Shown here piece after piece: positions 27,786 through 37,372 of a stretch of 64,000 nucleotides of DNA (the stretch's first letter is position 1; each line of letters begins with the position of its first letter). The stretch spans positions 992,001 through 1,056,000 of the forward strand of contig NZ_JAICBX010000002.1 in NCBI RefSeq assembly GCF_019492055.1. Direction: 5' to 3'. The notes under the pieces are model-generated. The model did not search any database and was not told the DNA's origin. It saw only the letters and a list, made by a program, of their open reading frames with translations. Source of the DNA: Flavimaribacter sediminis (GTDB lineage: Bacteria > Pseudomonadota > Alphaproteobacteria > Rhizobiales > Rhizobiaceae). Position numbers and translations under genes: made by a program.

Positions 27786-28622
27786 TTATGTCGCCAGAAA
27801 TTCCCTGAGCAGGTGCTGCTGATCCCGCGCCACGAAGGTCGGGGCGTGGCCGATATCGTGAAACTCTGCGAATTGCGGTTTCGGACCGCGCTTCAACATT
27901 TCCTCAGCGACCGGCTTCGCCAGCACATCGGAGTCCGCGCCGCGAACCAGCAAGGTCTTCGCCTCGACGGCGTCATATTGCGGCCATGTATCGAAATCGG
28001 CCGGATGCTGAATAAATTGCGCGGCGATCGCCGGGTCGTAATGGGCGGTCAACCGACCGTTATCAGTGCGCCTGACGGATGTATCGACAAGGCGGCTCCA
28101 GAAGGACTCCGGATTATCGCCGAACGGCGCATAGCTTGTCCTCAGCCATTCGCCCATTTCCCGGATCGTATCGTGTTCTGGCGGGTTGCCGACATAGTCG
28201 GCGATGCGTCGCCGCGCCGCTTCCGGAATCTCCGGACCGATATCGTTGATGACGAGATGCGTGATGCGCCCTTTCAGCGCTTCTGCGGCCATGCGGATGC
28301 CGATCAGGCCGCCCATTGAGGTGCCAACCCAGCGCAGCGTGGCGGGGCCGTAGTGATCCACGATGGTCATGACCGTGTTGCAATACAGGGCCATCGAGTA
28401 ATTGTCGCCGGAGGTCATCCAGTTCGAAAGGCCGCGACCGACCGTATCCGGGCAGACGACGAAATACTGATCAGACAGCGCTTCCGCGATTTCGTCGAAA
28501 TCCCGGCCGGTGCGGGCAAGGCCATGCCACATCATGACGAAGGGGCTGGACCGGTTTCCCCATTCGCTGACATGCAGTTCCAGATCCTTCGAGCGGATAT
28601 AGGCAGAGGTTCTCTGCGCCAT
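27786..28622 (-). CDS. Alpha/beta hydrolase
   Basis: This 278-residue alpha/beta hydrolase has an oxyanion-hole region MWHGLARTGRDFDEIAE near residue 32, the nucleophile elbow GTSMGGLIG near residue 100, a late acid in LLVRGADSDVL, and the catalytic His in HDIGHAPTF near residue 258. It is the last gene of the minus-strand LIV-type ABC operon and its ATG overlaps the stop of the permease (ATGA). Hydrolysis of an ester or amide brought in by that transporter is a reasonable inference; the substrate is unknown. Confidence 0.87.
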   Translation of the reverse strand: MAQRTSAYIRSKDLELHVSEWGNRSSPFVMMWHGLARTGRDFDEIAEALSDQYFVVCPDTVGRGLSNWMTSGDNYSMALYCNTVMTIVDHYGPATLRWVGTSMGGLIGIRMAAEALKGRITHLVINDIGPEIPEAARRRIADYVGNPPEHDTIREMGEWLRTSYAPFGDNPESFWSRLVDTSVRRTDNGRLTAHYDPAIAAQFIQHPADFDTWPQYDAVEAKTLLVRGADSDVLAKPVAEEMLKRGPKPQFAEFHDIGHAPTFVARDQQHLLREFLAT

Positions 28623-29722
28623 CAGTGCGCGCCCTTCTTCATTAGCGTCCCGGCTATCCCCGCTGGAAAGAAATAGACCAGCAAAACGAACAATATGCCG
28701 AGCCAGAGGAGCCAGCGGTCCGGCGCGAGAAGGTCCGGCAGCAGCGGAATGCCGGCTGTCGCTTCCGAGGCGATTTCCATCAGGTCCTTGAGATAATACT
28801 GCGCCAGGCTCATCAACGTTGCGCCGATGATCGCGCCAAGCATCGTCCCCATGCCGCCGATCACGACCATCAGCAGAATGTCGATCATGATCGCGAAGGA
28901 CAGCGAGGTGTCGGGGCCGGTATATTTCAGCCAGACGGCCCGCATGACGCCGGCGCAGGTCGCGATCAGCGCCGCGATGCAGAAAATCGCCGTGCGGTAG
29001 AACACCACGCGGTAGCCGAGCGCCTCGGCGCGCATCTCGTTCTCGCGGACGGCTTCAAGCACCGTGCCGAGCGGCGAAGCGACAATGCGCATCATGACGA
29101 GATAAAGCAGCAGCGAACCGAAGAAGACGAAATAGTAGAGCGCCATCTTGCCGTTGGCGCTGACGCCGAAGATCTTCAAGACCTTGCCGTTCTCGTCGGT
29201 CAGCAACTTGGTGGCGGGAGAAAACAGTTTCGGAATCTTGTAGATGACGCCGTCCTCGCCGCCCGTAAAGTCAGACAACTGACTGGCCAACACCGCCATC
29301 ACGGAAGCCGCCGCGAGCGTGACCATGGCGAAGAAGATGGCTTTCACACGCAGCGACAGCATGCCGACGAGGGCGGCGAGCAACAGCGACACGACAAGGG
29401 CGATAACGCCGCCGGTCAAAAGCGCCGTCCAGGTCGGTCCCATCAGCTTGAGGGCGATCGCCGCGCCATAGGCGCCGATGCCGAAGAACATCGTATGGGC
29501 GAAAGACACGATGCCCGTATAGCCGATCAGCAGGTCGTAGCTCGCCACCAGCACGATGAAGACACAGATGCGCGAGGCCACTTCCTGGCTTCTGACATCC
29601 GGAAACAGGAACGGAGCGAGGAAAAGGCAGACGCCGATCAGGCCAACGATGGCATAGACGATGAAGCGGCCTGTTCTGCCGATTGCATGGCGGCTTGTCG
29701 CTGCAAGTGTCGCGTCGGTCAT
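28622..29722 (-). CDS. livM: LIV-type ABC transporter permease LivM (cluster 1)
   Basis: This 366-residue permease of the branched-chain amino-acid class has ten or so hydrophobic segments. The family motif SYDLLIGYTGIVSFAHTMFFGIGAYGAA lies near residue 60, and AVRENEMRAEALGY forms the coupling loop. A longer-than-usual loop near residues 155-195 (TGGEDGVIYKIPKLF...) is present, as in many LivM proteins. It is encoded between livH and the hydrolase gene. Confidence 0.9.
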   Translation of the reverse strand: MTDATLAATSRHAIGRTGRFIVYAIVGLIGVCLFLAPFLFPDVRSQEVASRICVFIVLVASYDLLIGYTGIVSFAHTMFFGIGAYGAAIALKLMGPTWTALLTGGVIALVVSLLLAALVGMLSLRVKAIFFAMVTLAAASVMAVLASQLSDFTGGEDGVIYKIPKLFSPATKLLTDENGKVLKIFGVSANGKMALYYFVFFGSLLLYLVMMRIVASPLGTVLEAVRENEMRAEALGYRVVFYRTAIFCIAALIATCAGVMRAVWLKYTGPDTSLSFAIMIDILLMVVIGGMGTMLGAIIGATLMSLAQYYLKDLMEIASEATAGIPLLPDLLAPDRWLLWLGILFVLLVYFFPAGIAGTLMKKGAH

Positions 29723-29732
29723 ATCAGTCCCC

Positions 29733-30725
29733 TCACTGCACCGCCGGCCGCAAGCCGTAAGGCCGCCACAGCAGGATCGCCATCATCAGCAGCATGTTCG
29801 AGGCGAGCGACATTTTGGGCGCCAGAAAGGCGACGTAGTTGCCCATCAGCCCGACCATCAGCGCGCCGAGCAGCGAACCTTCTATCGAGCCGAGCCCGCC
29901 GATGATGATGACGATAAAGACGATGATCATCATCTCGGAGCCGATCGCCGGCGTGATCAGCGTCTGGTATCCCGCCCACATGGCGCCGCCGATGGCGGCC
30001 AGCGCCGAGCCCGCCATGAAGACGCCGATGAACAGCCGGTCGATGCGGAAGCCCAGCGCTTCTACCATCTCGCGATTCTCGACGCCGGCGCGTACGAGAA
30101 GGCCGATCCGGGTCCGGTTCAGCACGAAATACAACGCCAAATAGGCTGCCAGTCCGAGCGCAAAGGCAAAGATGCGGTAGGTCTCGATCGAGACGTCGCC
30201 AATGATCAGCGATCCGGCCAGGAAATGCGGTCGCGCAACGGAAATCGGCGAGCCGCCCCAGATGGTGAGAATTATCTGCTCCGCCACGATCAACGCGCCC
30301 ATGGTGATCAGGATCTGGCGCAGATGGTCCCGATAGACCGGCTTGATGATGACCTGTTCGAAGAACCAGCCAGCGAGCAGGCCGAAGAGGGCGGCGGCGA
30401 TGATCGCCGCAAGCATGGCGAGCACGTTTAGAAAGACACTGTCGGCGGCGACCCAGGCGCCCAGCCCGGCGAGCACCGACGCGGCGACGAAAGCGCCGAA
30501 GGACACGAAGGCAGAATGACCGAAGTTGAGCACGTCCATGAGCCCGAAGACGAGGCTGAGACCCGAGGCCATGAGAAAGATCATCATGCCCATGGCGAGG
30601 CCGGCGACGGTCAGCGTGATCCAGGTCGACGGCGAACCGATCAGCACCAATGCGATCACCGCGATCAGAACCGGGAGCAGATTGACCCCGCCGAACCTCT
30701 CGAATGTTGCTCCAAGGGATTTCAA
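29733..30725 (-). CDS. livH: LIV-type ABC transporter permease LivH (cluster 1)
   Basis: This 330-residue membrane protein has the LivH signature GLSLVFGLMDVLNFGHSAFVSFGAF near residue 55 and the coupling loop GVENREMVEALGFRIDRLF near residue 218. Eight to nine helices are evident. It is 10 nt upstream of livM and nine nt downstream of livF in the operon. Confidence 0.91.
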   Translation of the reverse strand: MKSLGATFERFGGVNLLPVLIAVIALVLIGSPSTWITLTVAGLAMGMMIFLMASGLSLVFGLMDVLNFGHSAFVSFGAFVAASVLAGLGAWVAADSVFLNVLAMLAAIIAAALFGLLAGWFFEQVIIKPVYRDHLRQILITMGALIVAEQIILTIWGGSPISVARPHFLAGSLIIGDVSIETYRIFAFALGLAAYLALYFVLNRTRIGLLVRAGVENREMVEALGFRIDRLFIGVFMAGSALAAIGGAMWAGYQTLITPAIGSEMMIIVFIVIIIGGLGSIEGSLLGALMVGLMGNYVAFLAPKMSLASNMLLMMAILLWRPYGLRPAVQ

Positions 30726-30734
30726 AACCGCCTC

Positions 30735-31453
<719 letters not shown>

Positions 31454-31457
<4 letters not shown>

Positions 31458-32221
31458 GCCGCGTCCTCCGCCGGAATGCCGAGATAGATTTCGCGCACAA
31501 TCGGCAGCGCGATCACTTCGTCTGGAAGACCGTCGGCGACAAGTTCGCCATTGTGCAGCACGATGATGCGGTCGGCGAGCGAGCGCACCACGTCCATCTT
31601 GTGCTCCACCAGAAGAACGGTCTTCGACGCATCCTTCTTGATCTCCTCGATCAGTTCGAGGATGACCGGCGCCTCGTCCACCGACATGCCCGCCGTCGGT
31701 TCGTCGAACATGAAGACGTCGGGTTTCAGCGCCAGGAGAAGCGCAATCTCAAGCTTGCGCTGATCGCCATGCGGCAGCGCTGTGACCGGCAGATGCGCCA
31801 CGCGATCGAGCCGGGTCGCCTCGAGATAGGCGTGGGCTTCGTCCCGCAATTTTTTAAATGAGCGCGCCGTGCGAAAGATGACATGTCCGAGACCGTGCTG
31901 GGCCTGGACGGCCAGACGGACGTTTTCGAGCACGGAGAGCTGCGGAAACAGATTGGTGAGCTGGAACGCGCGACCGACGCCGGCTTTCGCACGGGAGGAC
32001 GGGCTGAAGCCCGTGATCTCGGTTTCGCCCTTGAAGATATGGCCCGAACTCGGCCAGAGCTGCCCGGAGATCAGGTTGAAGTAGGTCGTCTTTCCAGCCC
32101 CGTTAGGGCCGACGATCACCGTCAGTTCGCCAGGGTGGAAGGACGCGCTGACAGCGTTGACGGCGGTATGGCCGCCGAATTGCCGGGTCAGCTTGTCGGT
32201 ACGCAGTGATGCGGACGACAT
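31454..32221 (-). CDS. livG: LIV-type ABC transporter ATPase LivG (cluster 1)
   Basis: This 255-residue ATPase has Walker A VGPNGAGKTTYFNLISG near residue 38. The livG-type insertion region covers about residues 90-140 (FRTARSFKKLRDEAHAYLE). It also has LPHGDQRKLEIALLLAL (signature variant), DVFMFDEPTAGMS, and VEHKMDVV. It is separated from the solute-binding protein gene by a strong terminator at 32275-32313. Confidence 0.92.
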
Positions 32222-32274
32222 AGGATCGATTTCTCTTTGTCTGCAGGATTATTCGACAACAGTCCACGGCCTCG

Positions 32275-32313
32275 AAAAAAGACCCGTCGCGCGGCCAAAG
32301 CCGCAACGACGGG
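32275..32313 (-). terminator. Terminator/attenuator between the solute-binding gene and livG
   Basis: On the minus strand CCCGTCG pairs with CGACGGG, extended by GCGGC/GCCGC, around a short loop, and is followed by TC and six T residues. It lies 15 nt beyond the stop of the binding-protein gene. Partial termination here would give more binding protein than transporter. Confidence 0.85.
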
Positions 32314-32328
32314 AGAGGCGCGAGACGT

Positions 32329-33534
32329 TTATTCCTGGTTGTTGCGTCCGATCGGGATGTCCATTTCCTCGGGCTTGATTTCGCGCACAAGCTCGGGAAT
32401 GGCCCATTCGACGTCGTCGTCAACCTTGATCTTGAAGTGGTACATGGACTGCAGGGCCTGATGGTCCTCGGGACGGAACATCATTTCACCTTTCGGCGTG
32501 TCCCACTTCATGCCTTCCATGGCGGCGATCAGGTTCTCGGTCGACCAGTCGTCGGTGCTTTCAAGCGCCTTGGCGACCGCCAGAGCCGCAGCCATGCCGC
32601 CGGCCGTGAAGAAGTCCGGAGGCGAACCGAAGCGCTTCTCATGTTCTTCGACCAGCCAGTCGTTGATCGGATTGTCCGGGCTTTCATAATAGTAGTAGAC
32701 AGCGCCTTCCATGCCGGGCACGCGCTTGTAGGTCGGCAGCACAGGCAGAATGTGTCCGCCGGTCGAGATCTCGATGCCGTAACGCTCCGGCTCCATGGCC
32801 TTGATCTTGCCCATCGGGTCTCCGCCGCCGGCAACGTAGATCAGGATGACCTTGCGGCCTTCCTTGTCCTTCAGCGCGTTGAACATGCGTTCCGCCGCAG
32901 CCGTGAAATCGGTGGTCTTCAGCGGCACGTATTCCTCGGCAACGACCGTGGCGCCCGAGCCTTCCAGCGCTTTCTTGAACGCGGCGACGCCGTCCTTGCC
33001 GAAGGCGTAGTCCTCGGCGAGCGTGGCCACATACAGATTTTCGTCAGGCTTCAGGGCAAGCGCCTGGGCCTGCATGTCCATCGACGAGTTGCGGGACGTC
33101 TTGAAGACGTAGCGATTGGAATCGGGTCCTGTCAGCGAGTCGGCGACGGCGGGTTCTACGATCAGAATACGCTCGTATTCCTCGGCGATCGGCAGCATCC
33201 CCTTGGTCACGCCCGAAGACGTGCCTCCAACGGCGATCAGCACATCGTCGTCGCCATAGGCTTCGGCCAGCACGGCGCGCGCGACGTCAGGCTTGAACTG
33301 GGTGTCCTTCTCGATGATCTCGATGTCGTGACCCTTGATTTTCATCGTGCCGTCGGTCGCATATTCCAGCCCCATCTTGAAGCCGGTCTGGGCCTGCTTC
33401 GAAAAGGCCTCGAAGGTCGAGCCCGAAAGACCATGCACAAGAGCGATCTTGACCGGATCTTCCTGGGCATGCACGGAAAGACCTGCCACGGCCATGGCGG
33501 ACGCCATGGCGAGTGTCGATATCAGTTTCTTCAT
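32329..33534 (-). CDS. LIV-type ABC transporter solute-binding protein (cluster 1)
   Basis: This 401-residue periplasmic protein has a Sec signal peptide (KKLISTLAMASAMAVAGLSVHAQ) and the type I binding-protein motifs VKIALVHGLSGSTFEAFSKQAQTGFKMGLEYA and IAVGGTSSGVTKGMLPIAEEY. The start at 33534 is preceded by GGAGGAGAAA. It is the first gene of the operon running to the alpha/beta hydrolase. The ligand is unknown: many such proteins bind amides, aromatic acids or amino acids. Confidence 0.9.
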   Translation of the reverse strand: MKKLISTLAMASAMAVAGLSVHAQEDPVKIALVHGLSGSTFEAFSKQAQTGFKMGLEYATDGTMKIKGHDIEIIEKDTQFKPDVARAVLAEAYGDDDVLIAVGGTSSGVTKGMLPIAEEYERILIVEPAVADSLTGPDSNRYVFKTSRNSSMDMQAQALALKPDENLYVATLAEDYAFGKDGVAAFKKALEGSGATVVAEEYVPLKTTDFTAAAERMFNALKDKEGRKVILIYVAGGGDPMGKIKAMEPERYGIEISTGGHILPVLPTYKRVPGMEGAVYYYYESPDNPINDWLVEEHEKRFGSPPDFFTAGGMAAALAVAKALESTDDWSTENLIAAMEGMKWDTPKGEMMFRPEDHQALQSMYHFKIKVDDDVEWAIPELVREIKPEEMDIPIGRNNQE

Positions 33535-33679
33535 TTTCTCCTCCAACTCCGCCTGCAAACGGCAGGGGCATTCCGGATAACGCGTTGACCGGAAAGATTA
33601 AATTGAGGTCTCCTCCCGGCCGTCAATGCCATATTATCCCGCGCTTGGAGCCATCGGGGCAAGATGGTAGAAATACGCT

Positions 33680-34249
33680 ATGGAGATGACAGACGCCCTT
33701 GATTACGAGATGCTGAGCACGGCCTTCGAGGAAGCGCCGGTCGGAATTGTCATGACCCGACACCGCGTCATTCGCTACTACAACAAGGCTTTTGCGCACA
33801 TGTTCGGCTACGAGGGCGACGAGTTGCGCGACCGGTCGTTCGCCATTCTCTACCCATCGCTCGATGAATTCGTGAAGATCGGCAATGTCGGCGTCCAGCC
33901 CCTGCGCGATACAGGCCGCTACAGTGACGAGCGAATCATGGCGCGCCGCGACGGAACGCTGTTCTGGTGCCGCGTGCGCGGCAATTCGCTGACGCGAAAC
34001 GAGCCGCTGGCCCACGCCGTATGGAGTATGGCCGACCTGTCGCATGAACGACCCGTCATCAAGATGACCATGCGCGAAAGGCAGATCGTCATGCATCTGG
34101 GCGAAGGCCGGACCAGCAAGAATATCGCGCGCATTCTCGAGATTTCGCCGCGGACGGTCGAGGCCTACCGGGCAAGACTTTTAAAGAAGTTCGATGTAAG
34201 CAACGTCGCCGAATTGCTGTCGCATGTCGGGGGCATGCCGGGGGCTTGA
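33680..34249 (+). CDS. PAS-LuxR type transcriptional regulator
   Basis: This 189-residue protein has an N-terminal PAS domain at about residues 10-120 (FEEAPVGIVMTRHRVIRYYNKAFAHMFGY) and a C-terminal LuxR/FixJ-type helix-turn-helix at about 128-185 (LTMRERQ-like MTMRERQIVMHLGEG, then KNIARILEISPRTVEAYRARLLKKF). It has no receiver domain. It is divergent from the LIV cluster 1 operon and 49 nt ahead of an adenylate cyclase. It may sense a small ligand or redox state through PAS and control either neighbour. Confidence 0.87.
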   Translation: MEMTDALDYEMLSTAFEEAPVGIVMTRHRVIRYYNKAFAHMFGYEGDELRDRSFAILYPSLDEFVKIGNVGVQPLRDTGRYSDERIMARRDGTLFWCRVRGNSLTRNEPLAHAVWSMADLSHERPVIKMTMRERQIVMHLGEGRTSKNIARILEISPRTVEAYRARLLKKFDVSNVAELLSHVGGMPGA

Positions 34250-34298
34250 ATACCGCAAACCCCGGAGATCTGGCGGTCAATATTTGCAAGGGCAAACA

Positions 34299-35612
34299 AT
34301 GACCAAACGCGTTGTCCAGCTCGACGCCCTGATGGCGGAAGCCGAGAAGCAGGCTGAACACACGGTCGGCATCGTGCGCATGGTGGTGTCGCTGGCCCTC
34401 GGGGTTGTCTTCGTGTTCGCTGTCATGACAGTCGCGCCGCGCGATGAAACGGTGCTCGAACGACAACTCTTCACGGCTGCGGCCACCATGCTCGGCTATT
34501 TCCTGCTGGGCCTTGCTTCCGTTGTCATTGTCAGATTCGGACATTACCGGCCCTGGATGGCCTGGGCCGCGGCCACCGGAGACGGCGTCTTCATCGTCGC
34601 CAGCGTCTGGCTCGGCCTGATCAACACCGCTCTGCCGGCCAATTACATGCTGCTCATTCCCTCCATGTGGCTGGTGCCGGTTGCGATTTCCTTTGGCGCC
34701 CTTCGATTCAATCCCGCGCTTCAGGCCTATCTCATGGCGCTGCTTGTCGCAGGCTTCGTACTCATCGCATTTGTCGATGTCTGGGACTACGAGCTCGCGG
34801 GACCGCCCCCGGAATCGGCCAACCTCTTCCTTGCGCTGCCGCCCAACGCCATGCGGCTGGCGATGGTATGCCTTGCGGGCGTGGTTCTGGTGATCGCCGG
34901 CATACGGTCGCGCGCCCTGATGGCGCGCGCCATCACCGAGACGTGGCGCGGCGCCAATCTGACGCGCTATCTTCCAAGCGAAGTCGCCGACAGGCTGGCG
35001 GAAACCGGCCTCGACGCCCTGCGGCGCGGCAAGCGCCAGGACGTTGCTATCCTCTTCACTGACATACGCGGTTTCACCCCGCTTTCGGAAACGATGACGC
35101 CGGAAGAGATCGGCGCTTTCCTGACCGAATTCAGGCGCCGGGTCTCCACTGCCGTCGTCAGTTGCGGCGGCGTCATCGACAAGTTCATCGGCGACGCCGT
35201 ACTCGTTGTCTTCGGTATTCGCGACCCTTCCGACCGCGACGCGGCGGCGGCGGTGCATTGCGCCGGTCTTCTTCTCAAGGAGATGGACGAGTGGAGCAGG
35301 GAACGGTCAGGCGATCCGGCTGTCAGGATCGGCGTCGGCCTCCATCGCGGCGAAGTGTTTCTCGGCGCGATTGGGGACGAGACACGGCTCGAATACACGG
35401 TGCTCGGCGATACGGTGAATGTTGCGGCGCGGCTGGAGGAGCTCACCAAAGAAACGGGCTGGCCGATTCTTGCCTCGAAGCAGCTTCTGGATCAGGCTGG
35501 CGTCGATCTCGCTTTCTGGAAAGCCATCGATACGACATTCCTGCGCGGCAGGCACGAACAGATCGAAATATATGGCTCGAATAATCCGTACACGACGCCA
35601 CGCGCCCCGTGA
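34299..35612 (+). CDS. Membrane-bound class III adenylate cyclase
   Basis: This 437-residue protein has an N-terminal half with about six transmembrane helices (residues 20-215) and a C-terminal class III cyclase catalytic domain. The metal-binding Asp lies in VAILFTDIRGFTPLSE. A Lys follows in GGVIDKFIGDAVLVVFG, and EYTVLGDTVNVAARLEEL supplies the second purine-selecting position and the Asn/Arg transition-state pair. These residues favour ATP as substrate. The start at 34299 gives the usual cytoplasmic leader. It lies behind the PAS-LuxR gene, possibly in one transcript. Confidence 0.88.
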   Translation: MTKRVVQLDALMAEAEKQAEHTVGIVRMVVSLALGVVFVFAVMTVAPRDETVLERQLFTAAATMLGYFLLGLASVVIVRFGHYRPWMAWAAATGDGVFIVASVWLGLINTALPANYMLLIPSMWLVPVAISFGALRFNPALQAYLMALLVAGFVLIAFVDVWDYELAGPPPESANLFLALPPNAMRLAMVCLAGVVLVIAGIRSRALMARAITETWRGANLTRYLPSEVADRLAETGLDALRRGKRQDVAILFTDIRGFTPLSETMTPEEIGAFLTEFRRRVSTAVVSCGGVIDKFIGDAVLVVFGIRDPSDRDAAAAVHCAGLLLKEMDEWSRERSGDPAVRIGVGLHRGEVFLGAIGDETRLEYTVLGDTVNVAARLEELTKETGWPILASKQLLDQAGVDLAFWKAIDTTFLRGRHEQIEIYGSNNPYTTPRAP

Positions 35613-35629
35613 TGGAGCCGGAATACGCA

Positions 35630-37372
35630 CTACCGGACATGCCGCAAGCGCGCAGTTTCGGCCGCATCGATTTCGCCAGGGTCTCCGGAGATCACCACAC
35701 CGAAGAGGTCACGGGCCTGATCGCGCGTATAGCGTTCCAGGAGAACGTCCTTCAGCACGGCTTCCGGTTCGCGCTTGAACGGATCGCCGTAACCGCCGCC
35801 GCCGGGCGTGCGCACCAGCACGTGGTCGCCCGCCACCATGGCGATGTCCTGCTCCTTGGACAGATGCGGCGGCGTGTGGGCGCGGCCGCTCTGCCAGACC
35901 GTGACCTCGTTGCGGGCGCCGTCGGCGCCGCCAAGCGCGCCTTGCGGACCGTAGCGGCCATGATCCATGACGAAACTTGCGCGAGCGTCGCCACGCCTCA
36001 ATTCCAGCTCGTACTCGAGACCGAATCCGCCGCGGTGCTTTCCGGCTCCGCCCGAACCTTCACGCAGCGCATAGCGGTGATAGAGAACCGGGAAGGCCTG
36101 CTCCATGATCTCGACAGGCGGCGCCTTGGAAATCCCGATGGTCGAGCAGCCATTGGCAAGGCCGTCATGGTCGGCGTTTCCGCCATAGCCGCCGCCTGAA
36201 AGCTGGTACATGACGAAATCGCGACCGCGCTCCGGATCGTGACCGCCGAGCGCGAAATTGCCGCTGGTTCCGGCCGGCGCTGCGGTGACCCGATCGGGAA
36301 GGGCCGAAACGAGCGCGGCGAATACGGCCTCCGCGATGCGCTGCGAGACTTCCGCCGCACAGCCTGAAACCGGCCGCGGATAATGCGCGTCGAGGAAGGT
36401 GCCTTCCGGCCGACGGACCTTAAGCGGCTCGAAGGCGCCGGCGCTAATCGGCACTTCCGGGAAGATGTGGCGCATCGCCAGGTAGACGGAACTCAGCGTC
36501 GTCGCGAGCACAGAATTCATCGGCCCCATGCAAGGCGGACTGGATTTCGAAAAATCAAAATCGAGTTCGTCGCCACTCTTGGTAATGGCGAGATTGATGG
36601 CGAGCGGCTCATCCACCACGCCGTCGCTGTCGACCCAGGCGGTCGATTCATAGACGCCGTCGGGAATCATCGCGATACATGCTCGCATCTGCGTATTGGC
36701 GCGACGACGCAGTTCGCCGATTGCTTCACGCACCGTGTCGTCGCCGTAACGGTCGAGCAATGCATCCAGACGTTCTGCGCCCTTGGCGAGAGCCGCGGCC
36801 TGCGCCTTGACGTCGCCGATGCGCTGATCGGCCACGCGAATATTGGAACAGATGATCGCGTAGATTTCCTGATCCATGCGGCCCTGCTTGAAGAGCTTGA
36901 CCGGCGGCAGGCGCAAACCCTCCTGCTCGACCGCAGTCGCGGACGCCGAAAAACCACCCGGCACCGAACCGCCCGTATCCGGCCAGTGGCCGGTATTGGA
37001 AAGCCAGCAAAAGATTTCACCGTCCCGGTAATAGGGCTTGGCGAACCGAACATCCATCAGGTGGGTGCCGCCGAGGTAAGGATCGTTGACGATATAGATG
37101 TCTTCGGGTTCGGGCGGCAGCGCGCGGCCCTCACTTATCATCTCGATCAGCGTCCGGGTGGAGTATTGCATTGCGCCGACAAAGACCGGCAGCCCGCCGA
37201 TGCCCTGAGCAATCAGCGAACCGTCCTTAGCCGAGTAGATGCCGTCGGACCGGTCATTGGCCTCGGCGATGACCGGTGAAAAAGCCGCGCGCGAGAAGCT
37301 CAGATCCATTTCGTCGCAGACCTGCTGGAGGCCTGCCTGGATGACGCCGAGGGTGATTGGATCGAGAGTCAT
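35630..37372 (-). CDS. hyuB: Hydantoinase B / oxoprolinase family subunit HyuB
   Basis: This is the B subunit of an ATP-dependent cyclic amide (lactam/hydantoin) hydrolase. Its 580 residues are full length. Family motifs seen are SFSRAAFSPVIAEANDRSDGIYSAKDGSLIAQ near residue 25, NDPYLGGTHLMDVRF near residue 95, and GGGGYGDPFKREPE near the C-terminus. It overlaps hyuA by four bases, so a heteromeric HyuAB enzyme is expected. The promoter in front of hyuA has the same palindrome as the nicotinate-type operon at 47.8 kb, which suggests it opens a lactam made in that pathway. Confidence 0.92.
   Translation of the reverse strand: MTLDPITLGVIQAGLQQVCDEMDLSFSRAAFSPVIAEANDRSDGIYSAKDGSLIAQGIGGLPVFVGAMQYSTRTLIEMISEGRALPPEPEDIYIVNDPYLGGTHLMDVRFAKPYYRDGEIFCWLSNTGHWPDTGGSVPGGFSASATAVEQEGLRLPPVKLFKQGRMDQEIYAIICSNIRVADQRIGDVKAQAAALAKGAERLDALLDRYGDDTVREAIGELRRRANTQMRACIAMIPDGVYESTAWVDSDGVVDEPLAINLAITKSGDELDFDFSKSSPPCMGPMNSVLATTLSSVYLAMRHIFPEVPISAGAFEPLKVRRPEGTFLDAHYPRPVSGCAAEVSQRIAEAVFAALVSALPDRVTAAPAGTSGNFALGGHDPERGRDFVMYQLSGGGYGGNADHDGLANGCSTIGISKAPPVEIMEQAFPVLYHRYALREGSGGAGKHRGGFGLEYELELRRGDARASFVMDHGRYGPQGALGGADGARNEVTVWQSGRAHTPPHLSKEQDIAMVAGDHVLVRTPGGGGYGDPFKREPEAVLKDVLLERYTRDQARDLFGVVISGDPGEIDAAETARLRHVR

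Noticed and set aside
32437-33588. A 383-codon plus-strand open frame
   Set aside because: It is the antisense shadow of the cluster 1 solute-binding protein gene.
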